Source: Coriobacteriia bacterium (GTDB lineage Bacteria > Actinomycetota > Coriobacteriia > Anaerosomatales > PALSA-660). From it: DNA of 40,121 nucleotides. Position numbers and translations under genes: made by a program. The notes below the pieces were generated by a model. It made no database searches, was not told the origin of the DNA, and saw nothing but the letters and a program-made list of their open reading frames with translations. Below are positions 8,606-15,767 of the stretch, piece by piece (position 1 is the first letter of the stretch; each line of letters opens with the position of its first letter). Location of the stretch: NCBI GenBank assembly GCA_025361335.1, contig JANYAK010000035.1, forward strand, positions 1-40,121, read 5' to 3'.

Positions 8606-9564
8606 GCCGAGGACCCTTCGCCTGCGACGCGGTATTCGGCGGCGAGCCGCTCCATCAGGTCGCGCACCCGGGGGATGTCGTGGATGCGGCCCACGCCTCC
8701 GCCCGTGAACACCAACCCGTCTTCGACGTCGCCGCTGTGGGCCTTGACCAGCTTGTCCATGATGCAGAACTGCTTGCCGCACTTCTTCAGGCAGACGATG
8801 CACCGCTCGATGCGCGGCTCCGTGCCCGCGGCCAGCCGGTCGGTCAGAGGGTTGCGCAACGCGCGGCCCGGAAGCCCGACGGGACTCTGGATGAGCACCA
8901 TGTCCTCGTCGACGGCGTCGAGGTACATCCGCTTGAAGGCGTCGGGCGCCGACGACTCGACGGTGGCGGCGAAGCGCGTCCCCATCTGCACGCCTGAGGC
9001 GCCCGCCTGGATCATCTCGAAGATGTCGCCCCCGGTGATGATGTTGCCCGCGGCGATGACCGGTACCGACACCGCGTCCAGAATGCGAGGCAACAGTTGG
9101 CGCACGGGTTCGTCGGTGCCGAGATGGCCCCCCGCATCGTGGCCCTCGACGACCACGGCGGCGGCGCCGAAACGCTGGGAGAGCAGGGCGACGCGTTCGG
9201 AGCCCACGATCGGGACCATCGGGATGCCCGCCTCGGCCGTCCACTCGAACACGTCGCGCGAGAAGCCGGCGCCCGATATGACGAGGTCGATCCCCTCGTG
9301 GATCGCGGTCTTGACCAGCTCGGCGAAGTTGCGCACCGCGACCATGACGTTCACACCGATGACGCCGTCCGTGACGGCCTTGGCCGCCCGGATCTCGTGG
9401 GCGAGCTCCTCGGGCGTGAGGCCCGAACCTGCGATGACTCCGATGCCGCCGGCCTCGGCGACCGCAGCCGCGAGCGGCGCCAACGAGATGCGCACCGCCA
9501 TGCCTCCTTGGATGATGGGGAGGCGCGCGGTCACGTCACCGATCTTCAGCGATGGAAGGTCCAC
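8602..9564 (-). CDS. FabK-like FMN-dependent oxidoreductase (nitronate monooxygenase/enoyl reductase family) with Cys cluster
   Basis: The 320-residue protein is a TIM-barrel flavoprotein of the 2-nitropropane dioxygenase/FabK superfamily. It shows PIIQGGMAVRIS near the N-terminus, the GHDAGGHLGTD catalytic-His loop (about 143-153), IAAGNIITGGD and GVQMGTRFAAT for FMN phosphate. Unlike the true FabK at 11657-12601, it has a C-terminal cysteine cluster, CIVCLKKCGKQFC (about 261-273), reminiscent of clostridial members of this family. The GTG start has AAGGGA at a good distance. It lies between acpP and fabF and overlaps fabF by 4 bp, so a role in acyl-ACP reduction or redox control of fatty acid synthesis is plausible. 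Nitronate detoxification is the alternative. The substrate is unknown. Confidence 0.8.
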   Translation of the reverse strand: MDLPSLKIGDVTARLPIIQGGMAVRISLAPLAAAVAEAGGIGVIAGSGLTPEELAHEIRAAKAVTDGVIGVNVMVAVRNFAELVKTAIHEGIDLVISGAGFSRDVFEWTAEAGIPMVPIVGSERVALLSQRFGAAAVVVEGHDAGGHLGTDEPVRQLLPRILDAVSVPVIAAGNIITGGDIFEMIQAGASGVQMGTRFAATVESSAPDAFKRMYLDAVDEDMVLIQSPVGLPGRALRNPLTDRLAAGTEPRIERCIVCLKKCGKQFCIMDKLVKAHSGDVEDGLVFTGGGVGRIHDIPRVRDLMERLAAEYRVAGEGSSA

Positions 9565-9587
9565 CTGGTTCCCTTCACGAACGGGTG

Positions 9588-9626
9588 CGTGCCCGCTCCC
9601 ACCCTTGACGGACGGGCGCGGGCACG
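9588..9626 (-). terminator. Hairpin between acpP and the FabK-like gene (attenuator or RNA processing site)
   Basis: CGTGCCCGC (9588-9596) pairs with GCGGGCACG (9618-9626), a perfect 9-bp stem around a 21-base loop. It lies in the 114-bp gap after acpP. No U-run follows on the minus strand, so it may stabilise the abundant acpP message or partly attenuate downstream genes rather than terminate. Confidence 0.35.
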
Positions 9627-9678
9627 TCCCCCACGTCTGTGGACAAGCAGGACGAGCGAGCCCGTCTCGCGTGGCGAT

Positions 9679-9918
9679 CTAGATGTTCTCGGCGATGAAC
9701 GAGACCGCGTCACCCACGGTCTTGATCTTCTCCGCCTGCTCGTCAGGGATCGAGACGCCGAACTGCTCCTCGAGGGCCATCACCAGCTCGACGATGTCGA
9801 GCGAGTCGGCGCCCAAGTCGTCGACGAATGCGGCATCCTCGGTGACGTCGTCCTCTTCCACGTTCAGCTGGTCGACGATGACGTCCTTGACCTTGTCATA
9901 GATCTCATCATGCTCCAT
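9679..9918 (-). CDS. acpP: Acyl carrier protein
   Basis: This small acidic protein carries acyl chains on a 4'-phosphopantetheine arm during fatty acid and phospholipid synthesis. The 79-residue product has the attachment site [10 protein letters not shown] with Ser39. It is highly acidic throughout, typical of ACP. I use the ATG at 9918 ([12 protein letters not shown]); the open frame upstream lacks family similarity. GGAGGTG lies about 12 bases upstream, a rather long spacing. It sits 53 bp after fabG and 114 bp before the FabK-like gene, the loosest spacing in the fab cluster. That allows acpP to be expressed or stabilised separately. Confidence 0.97.
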   Translation of the reverse strand: MEHDEIYDKVKDVIVDQLNVEEDDVTEDAAFVDDLGADSLDIVELVMALEEQFGVSIPDEQAEKIKTVGDAVSFIAENI

Positions 9919-9971
9919 TTGTGATCCAACACCTCCTCCCCGCCGGGCCTCGTGCCCGGTTGCGATGCAGT

Positions 9972-10724
9972 CTAGGCGAATGTCATCCCGCCGTCGATTG
10001 CCAGTACCTGCCCCGTCACATATGACGCGTCGTCCGAGGCCAGGAAAGCAACGCACGACGCGACGTCGTCGGCCGATCCGAGCCGTCCCATCGCGATCTG
10101 CCCCTTGAGGCCCTCGCGCACGGCCTCCGGAAGCTTGGCCGTCATGTCCGTCTCGATGAATCCCGGAGCCACGGCGTTGCAGCGCATGCCGCGAGACGCG
10201 AACTCTCGCGCCGTCGTCTTCGTCAGCCCGATGACGCCCGCCTTGGCCGCCGAGTAGTTCGCCTGGCCGGCATTGCCGCCGATCCCAACGACCGAGGCGA
10301 TGTTCACGATGGCACCCGTGCGCGCCTTCATCATGACCTTGGCCGCGGCGCGAGTGCAGAAAAAGACCCCCGTCAGGTTGGTCGAGATGACCGCTGCCCA
10401 GTCTTCATCCGACATGCGCACCATCAAGCCGTCCCGAGTGATGCCCGCGTTGTTGACCAGCACGTCGAGCGAGCCCAGGGAGGACACGACCTCGTCGACC
10501 ATCCGTACACACGCGGCCGAGTCGGTCACATCCGCGGCGAAGGCGGCCGCCCGGCCACCGGCGCTCTCGATCCGGCCGACGACATCTTGGGCGTCGGCCT
10601 CGAATCCCGGGTAGTAGTTGACCGCCACGGTCGCGCCCTCCGCGGCGAGCCGCACAGCGATGGCCGCTCCTATACCGCGTGACGCCCCGGTCACCAGCGC
10701 CACCTTGCCCGCAAGTCCGTTCAT
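9972..10724 (-). CDS. fabG: 3-oxoacyl-ACP reductase
   Basis: FabG reduces 3-ketoacyl-ACP to 3-hydroxyacyl-ACP using NADPH. This 250-residue short-chain dehydrogenase has TGASRGIG (12-19) for cofactor binding, [17 protein letters not shown] with the catalytic Ser, and YSAAK (Tyr156, Lys160). The C-terminus [15 protein letters not shown] is typical of FabG. GGAGGT precedes the ATG at about 11 bases. It lies 6 bp after fabD and is followed by acpP, the classic fabD-fabG-acpP order. Confidence 0.96.
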   Translation of the reverse strand: MNGLAGKVALVTGASRGIGAAIAVRLAAEGATVAVNYYPGFEADAQDVVGRIESAGGRAAAFAADVTDSAACVRMVDEVVSSLGSLDVLVNNAGITRDGLMVRMSDEDWAAVISTNLTGVFFCTRAAAKVMMKARTGAIVNIASVVGIGGNAGQANYSAAKAGVIGLTKTTAREFASRGMRCNAVAPGFIETDMTAKLPEAVREGLKGQIAMGRLGSADDVASCVAFLASDDASYVTGQVLAIDGGMTFA

Positions 10725-10730
10725 CTTGTA

Positions 10731-11660
10731 TCAGACCTCCTCTATCGTGGAAGCGATGCCGGACTCCTCGACGGAGAGCGCTCGCAGCCCGTCGACGCGT
10801 CGGGCGAGTCCCTTGAGGACGGAGCCGGGCCCCGTCTCGATAGCGGTCGTGATGCCCATGTCGATCAGCGCTCGCATCGTCTCGGTCCATCGCACCGGAG
10901 ACGTCATCTGCCCGGCAAGGCGGGCCCGGATCGAGGCGCCATCGAGAGCTGGGGTCGGATCCGCGTTCTGAACGACAGGGAACCGGGCATCGGAGAACGT
11001 GGTGCGGTCGAGCAGCTCCGAGAAGGCCGTGGCCGCGGGTGCCATGAGCGGGCTATGGAACGCTCCGGCGACCTTGAGCGGCACGAGGCGGCGGGCACCC
11101 GCTTCAGACAGGGCGCGCGTCGCGAGCTCCAGTCCCTCGTGCGTGCCGGACAGGACGACTTGACCCGGGGCATTGTCGTTGGCGACCCAGACCCCGGCGA
11201 GACCGGCCGCGGCCGCGGTCACGACGTCGGTCTCCATCCCGAGCACCGCCAGCATGCCGCCGGGCGTCTGCTCGGCGCAGCGGGCCATGAGGCGCGATCG
11301 CTCGACCACGAGCTCGAGGCCCGCCTCGACGGAGAAGACCTCAGCGAGGGCCAGCGCGGCGAGCTCGCCCAGGCTGTGACCAGCGACCGCAGAGGGAGCG
11401 AGCCCCGATTCGAGCAGCGCCGCGCCCCAGCACCAGTCCGCCAGGTAGAGCAGCGGCTGGGCGGCGCGCGTGTCCGCCAGCTGTTCGGCCGTGCCTCGCT
11501 CGGCGATGGTGCGCAACTCGAGCCCCGACAGCGTCTCGGCGGCGTCGAGCAGCCGACTGACCTTGCACGCATCGGGCAGGGTGTCGAGCATCCCATGGCG
11601 CTGGGAACCCTGCCCCGGGAAGATGAACGCGACAGGCGCGGTCACGCCGGGCTCCGTCAC
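10731..11660 (-). CDS. fabD: Malonyl-CoA:ACP transacylase
   Basis: FabD transfers malonyl from CoA to ACP. The product has FPGQGSQ (about 14-20), the active Ser in AGHSLGELAAL (about 95), and the catalytic His in GAFHSPLM (about 201), with NADP and SPVRWTE segments as in the family. Two starts are possible. GTG at 11660 overlaps the fabK stop as GTGA and gives 309 residues. GTG at 11645 has a better GGAG upstream and gives MTAPVAFIFPGQG. I list the longer form because the coupled overlap is common here. It is complete with all catalytic residues. Confidence 0.95.
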   Translation of the reverse strand: MTEPGVTAPVAFIFPGQGSQRHGMLDTLPDACKVSRLLDAAETLSGLELRTIAERGTAEQLADTRAAQPLLYLADWCWGAALLESGLAPSAVAGHSLGELAALALAEVFSVEAGLELVVERSRLMARCAEQTPGGMLAVLGMETDVVTAAAAGLAGVWVANDNAPGQVVLSGTHEGLELATRALSEAGARRLVPLKVAGAFHSPLMAPAATAFSELLDRTTFSDARFPVVQNADPTPALDGASIRARLAGQMTSPVRWTETMRALIDMGITTAIETGPGSVLKGLARRVDGLRALSVEESGIASTIEEV

Positions 11661-12601
11661 GACACGAGGCCGGCGAGCGCTCGCATCGCGGCCTCCGCCT
11701 CCGCCATCATCTCGGCCACTATCCGCGAGGCGGGCATGATGCGATCCACCATGGCCGAGCACTGGCCCGCCATGATCGAGCCGTACTCCACGTCACCTTC
11801 GCGCATGCACGCGGCGAGCTTGCCCGCGCCGAGTGTCTCGATCTGATCCGGCAGGTTCGCACGGTCGAGTTGCTCGATCTGCCTGGAGAGCTTGTTCTTC
11901 AGCACGCGGACGGGGTGCCCCGTCGTGTAGCCCGTCACGACAGTGTCGCGATCCCTCGCCTTGAGCAGACGCTGCTTGACCGACGGGTGGATGGTGCACT
12001 CGTCGGCGCACATGAATCGCGTCCCGACCTGCACGGCCTCGGCTCCGAGAGCGAACGCCGCCGCGATGCCGCGTCCGTCGGCGATGCCTCCCGCCGCGAT
12101 GACGGGCACGTCGACCGCATCCACGAGCTGGGGCGTGAGGACCATGGTGGTCAGGTCCCCGATGTGACCGCCGGCTTCCATGCCTTCGCCGATGATCGCG
12201 TCGGCGCCGATGGACTCGAGGCGTTTGGCCAGGGCGACGCTCGGCGCGATGGGAAGGACCTTGATGCCCTTGGCCTTGAGCGCCTCCATGTACTTGCCTG
12301 GGTTGCCCGCGCCGGTGGTCACAGCGTGGACGCCCTCGGCCAGCACCATGTCCACGATGTCGTCGATGTGAGGGGTCAGGAGCATGAGGTTGACCCCGAA
12401 CGGCTTGCCGGTCGCGGCTTTCGCGGCGCGGATCTGATCGCGCAGCAGGTCGGTGGGCATGTGGCCGGCTCCGATGACGCCGAATCCGCCGGCCTTGCTC
12501 ACCGCGGCGACGAGTTCCCACGTGGCCGTCCACGCCATACCGCCTTGGATGATCGGATGCTCGACGCCCAGAAGCTCCGTGACTCGAGTGCGGATCGCCA
12601 T
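11657..12601 (-). CDS. fabK: Enoyl-ACP reductase II (FabK)
   Basis: FabK is an FMN- and NAD(P)H-dependent enoyl-ACP reductase that completes each elongation round; it replaces FabI in many Gram-positive anaerobes. The 314-residue product closely matches the pneumococcal type: IIQGGMAW (about 17-24), KPFGVNLMLL, TTGAGNP, EGMEAGGHIG with the catalytic His, IAAGGIADGRG, EAVQVGTRF and GSIMAGQ. The start overlaps the fabH stop by one base (TGATG), with the family N-terminus MAIRTRVTELLGVEHP. It sits between fabH and fabD as in streptococcal and clostridial fab operons. A second, more divergent paralogue lies at 8602-9564. Confidence 0.94.
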   Translation of the reverse strand: MAIRTRVTELLGVEHPIIQGGMAWTATWELVAAVSKAGGFGVIGAGHMPTDLLRDQIRAAKAATGKPFGVNLMLLTPHIDDIVDMVLAEGVHAVTTGAGNPGKYMEALKAKGIKVLPIAPSVALAKRLESIGADAIIGEGMEAGGHIGDLTTMVLTPQLVDAVDVPVIAAGGIADGRGIAAAFALGAEAVQVGTRFMCADECTIHPSVKQRLLKARDRDTVVTGYTTGHPVRVLKNKLSRQIEQLDRANLPDQIETLGAGKLAACMREGDVEYGSIMAGQCSAMVDRIMPASRIVAEMMAEAEAAMRALAGLVS

Positions 12602-13593
12602 CAGGAGCGCTCCTTCTTGGTCCAGCGGAGGACGGCTGCTCCCCAAGTGAGCCCGGCGCCGAATCCGACCATGGCGCAGACATCACCGGGGGCGAGCTTG
12701 CCAGCAGTATACAGAGCGTCCATCGCGAGAGGTATCGAGGCTGTGGAAGTGTTCCCCGTGTGCTCGATGATGCTCACGACCCGTTCGTGCGGGACCCCCA
12801 GGCGGTCCGCGATGGTATCCAGGATGCGCTGGTTGGCCTGATGGGGCACCAGCCACGTGACGTCGTCCACGGTAAGGCCGGATTCCTTCAGCGCCTGTCT
12901 GGCGACCTTGGGGATCGCGCGGACCGCGAACTTGAAGACCTCGTTGCCGTTCATCTTCAGGAAGTTGTCACGCGCCGTCAGCCTCTCCGGGGTGCATGGC
13001 GCCGCCGAACCGCCCGCAGGGATGCTGAGCAGATCGGCCCCGGTGCCGTCGGAGCCCAAGTGGATGCCCATGAGGCCTGGCTCGTCCGACGCGGCCAGGA
13101 CGAAGGCTCCGGCGCCGTCTCCGAACAGGACGCACGTGCCGCGATCGGTGAAGTCGACGACGCGTGTCAGCGCATCAGCGCCCAAGACCAGCACCGTGCG
13201 AGCGCGGCCGGACTCGATTGCGGCCGCCGCGTGCTGGAGGGCGAAGATGAAGCCCGTGCATGCGGCGTTGACGTCGTATGCAGGACATGTGAGGCCGAGC
13301 TTCGCCTGGGTCAAGCAGGCGGTCGATGGGAAGAGCATGTCGGGAGTCGAGGTGCCCAGAACGAGAAGGTCGACCTTCTCGCGAGCGATCCCCGCGTCCG
13401 CGAGTGCCACCTCGGCCGCTCGCGCCGCCAGATCCGATGTGGCCTCCCCCTCGGCGACGACGTGCCGCTGGCGGATGCCCGTGCGCGAGGTGATCCATTC
13501 GTCGCTGGTGTCGACCATGCGCTCCAGGTCGGCGTTTGTCAGCACGTCTGCGGGAAGGTACGAGCCGATGCCGATGACGGCGGCGTGCTTCAC
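12601..13593 (-). CDS. fabH: Beta-ketoacyl-ACP synthase III
   Basis: FabH initiates fatty acid synthesis by condensing acetyl-CoA or a branched acyl-CoA with malonyl-ACP. The Cys-His-Asn triad is in DVNAACTGFIFAL (about Cys112), VPHQANQRI and EHTGNTSTASIPLA. I start at the GTG giving MKHAAVIGIGSYLP (330 residues), the usual family N-terminus. Another GTG at 13659, just after the plsX stop with AAGGA very close by, would add 22 residues (beginning MKGTILVYHAHN) that do not look like the family. It lies 72 bp after plsX and overlaps fabK by one base. The priming substrate cannot be told from sequence by eye. Confidence 0.94.
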   Translation of the reverse strand: MKHAAVIGIGSYLPADVLTNADLERMVDTSDEWITSRTGIRQRHVVAEGEATSDLAARAAEVALADAGIAREKVDLLVLGTSTPDMLFPSTACLTQAKLGLTCPAYDVNAACTGFIFALQHAAAAIESGRARTVLVLGADALTRVVDFTDRGTCVLFGDGAGAFVLAASDEPGLMGIHLGSDGTGADLLSIPAGGSAAPCTPERLTARDNFLKMNGNEVFKFAVRAIPKVARQALKESGLTVDDVTWLVPHQANQRILDTIADRLGVPHERVVSIIEHTGNTSTASIPLAMDALYTAGKLAPGDVCAMVGFGAGLTWGAAVLRWTKKERS

Positions 13594-13665
13594 TTCGGGT
13601 TGCCTCGCATGGTAGGGGTCGCGATTGTGCGCATGGTACACGAGGATCGTGCCCTTCACATCCTT

Positions 13666-14664
13666 CTAGGATGCGGCGAGCGCTTCGGCTATGCGGGAGA
13701 CGAGCTCGCCTCGTACCGCGGTCGCTCCCACGCGCAGGGCCGAGGCGACCGCCCGCGATCCCGACGTGCCGTGGCCGATGAGCGCAAGGCCGTCGACGCC
13801 CAGCAGCGGCGCCGCGCCATGGCTCTCGGGGTCGAGACGGTCACGCAGCTTGGCGAGCGCCGGCTTGAGCACCGCGGCGGCCATCTTGTTGACGGGAGAC
13901 GACAGCAGCGCCTCCTTGAACTGGGACAGGAGGACGTGGCTCATCCCCTCCATCAGCTTGAGCGCGACGTTCCCGGTGAACCCGTCGGTCACGACGACGT
14001 CGACCACGCCTGCAGGAATGTCCCTGCCCTCGACGTTGCCCACGAACCCCGGGACGCCCTCCAGCATGAGGGCGTGAGCTTCCTGTGCGAGCATCGAGCC
14101 CTTCGTGGGCTCCTCGCCGATGTTGAGAAGGCCGACGCGCGGGATCTGGACGCCCAGGACCGTACGCGCGTACGCCGCGCCCATGTGCGCGAACTGGACG
14201 AGGTGCTCGGGCTTGCAGTCCGCGTTGGCGCCCGCGTCGAGCAGGACGACGGGGGAACCGGCGGTGGGAAGGACGGTGGCGATGGCGGGCCGAGACACGC
14301 CTTCGATGCGCCCCATGACGAGCGTGCACGCCGCCATCATCGCTCCGGTGTTGCCGGCGGAGAAGAACCCCTGCGCCCGCCCCTCGCGCACCAAACGGGC
14401 GCCCACGACGATGGAGCTGTCCTTCTTCGCACGCACCGCGGCCGTCGCGTGTTCGTCCATGCCGATGATCTCGGAGGCCACGATGGCCTCGACGCGGTCC
14501 TGGGTCGCGGCGTATGGGGTGACGATGTCGTCGGGCCCGACGAGAAGCACCCGAAGGGACGGATCGGCGGCGAGCGCCGCCGTCACGCCTTCGAGAACGG
14601 TCGCTGGGGAATCGTCCCCACCGACGGCGTCGACCGCGAGCGTGACAGCATCTACCACCGACAT
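13666..14664 (-). CDS. plsX: Phosphate acyltransferase PlsX
   Basis: PlsX reversibly converts acyl-ACP to acyl-phosphate, the donor for PlsY in phospholipid synthesis, and works at the inner membrane surface. The 332-residue protein has AVDAVGGDDSP near the start, FFSAGNTGAMMAA, LLNIGEEPTKGS, VVTDGFTGNVALK and LLGVDGLALIGHGTSG, all standard PlsX blocks. The ATG has AAGG eight bases upstream. It heads the fab genes. FakA and FakB, whose acyl-phosphate product feeds the same pool, are encoded about 9 kb upstream in the same array. No fapR repressor gene is present. Confidence 0.95.
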   Translation of the reverse strand: MSVVDAVTLAVDAVGGDDSPATVLEGVTAALAADPSLRVLLVGPDDIVTPYAATQDRVEAIVASEIIGMDEHATAAVRAKKDSSIVVGARLVREGRAQGFFSAGNTGAMMAACTLVMGRIEGVSRPAIATVLPTAGSPVVLLDAGANADCKPEHLVQFAHMGAAYARTVLGVQIPRVGLLNIGEEPTKGSMLAQEAHALMLEGVPGFVGNVEGRDIPAGVVDVVVTDGFTGNVALKLMEGMSHVLLSQFKEALLSSPVNKMAAAVLKPALAKLRDRLDPESHGAAPLLGVDGLALIGHGTSGSRAVASALRVGATAVRGELVSRIAEALAAS

Positions 14665-14705
14665 GTGCGTACCTTCCGGTCCGGCCGGGCGAAACGCCCG
14701 ATCCC

Positions 14706-15767
14706 CTACAGGCCGAACGCGGTGAGAAGCTCGTCCACGCGCACGCCCTCGACGAACATGTCGCGTATTCTATCAGCCTTGCCGGGCCCATGGAGCCGCA
14801 CGTGTCCCATCAACGCTTCCATGCGCTCGACCGCCGCGAGCGTGTCCATGTCGACCATCAACATGGGAACGCCTATCTCGTCGGCGCGAGCCAGGACCAG
14901 TGACGACGGCGGCATGTTGCCCGTCAGGATGATGGCGTTCGTCGATGTCTCGAGCGCGGCCAGTTGCACGTCGGCCCTGTCGCCGCCCGTTATGACCGCC
15001 TTGTGCTGCTTGCGCCGGAAGAAGCGCAGTGCCTTCTCCTGGCCCATGGCTCCGACCATGAACGACTCCACGTTCAGGTCGAGGTGCTCCTCGGCGCACA
15101 GGACCGAGGCCCCGAGCGCCTCTGCGATCTCAGCCACCGTGACCGACGAGAGCATCGGGTCGGCCGCGATCGTCCCGAAGAAGCGCACACCGTTGCTCTC
15201 GAGGAACGGTGCCATGTGATCGAGCAGCGCGGCGCGGTCGGCCTCTCGGACCCAGTTGTGGACGACCCCGACCAGCCGCTCTCCAAGGCAGTCGCGGCCG
15301 TTCATGAGCGCGTCGGGCAGCACGAGGCCCAAGGAGCGCTCCACGAGGAGGACGCGTCCGTCGACGAGTCGCGCGACATCGCAGAGCGAGAGCCCGACGG
15401 CGCAACCCTGGACGATATCGGACGGGCCCTCCACGATCATGACGTCCCGTCCGGCCGAAGCCACACTGAAGGCGGCCCTCACATGCTCGCTCTGGTCGCC
15501 GACGCGGGACGCCAGCACATCCTCCATGAAGCCTCGGGTACGGACCACCGGACAGACGGACTCCAGACCGCCGGGACGCGCGAGGCTCCGGTTCACGTAG
15601 GCCGCGTCGCGATCCGTGGCGATGCCGTCCTCGGTGACCGGCATCGTGCCGTAGGGCTTGAAGTACCCCACATCGAGACCCCGGGCTTCGAGCTCACGGA
15701 TGAGCGCGATGCACACGCCGCTCTTCCCCGAATACGGCTGTGTGGACGAGACGATGATGGTCTTCAC
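14706..15767 (-). CDS. Stand-alone BioD-like/DRTGG protein (Pta regulatory-domain homologue)
   Basis: The 353-residue protein has a dethiobiotin-synthetase-like P-loop domain (SSTQPYSGKSG at 7-17; MIVEGPSDI at about 112). A DRTGG-type domain follows (about 215-320, with VITGGDRADVQ and ILTGNMPPSS). This is the architecture found N-terminal to the catalytic domain of long phosphotransacetylases, but here no catalytic Pta domain follows. The GTG start overlaps the stop of the ADP-forming acetyl-CoA synthetase gene as GTGA. Coupled translation suggests it senses a ligand and regulates that enzyme. A nucleotide-binding regulatory role is inference; direct acetyl transfer is unlikely without the catalytic domain. 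Confidence 0.8.
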   Translation of the reverse strand: MKTIIVSSTQPYSGKSGVCIALIRELEARGLDVGYFKPYGTMPVTEDGIATDRDAAYVNRSLARPGGLESVCPVVRTRGFMEDVLASRVGDQSEHVRAAFSVASAGRDVMIVEGPSDIVQGCAVGLSLCDVARLVDGRVLLVERSLGLVLPDALMNGRDCLGERLVGVVHNWVREADRAALLDHMAPFLESNGVRFFGTIAADPMLSSVTVAEIAEALGASVLCAEEHLDLNVESFMVGAMGQEKALRFFRRKQHKAVITGGDRADVQLAALETSTNAIILTGNMPPSSLVLARADEIGVPMLMVDMDTLAAVERMEALMGHVRLHGPGKADRIRDMFVEGVRVDELLTAFGL

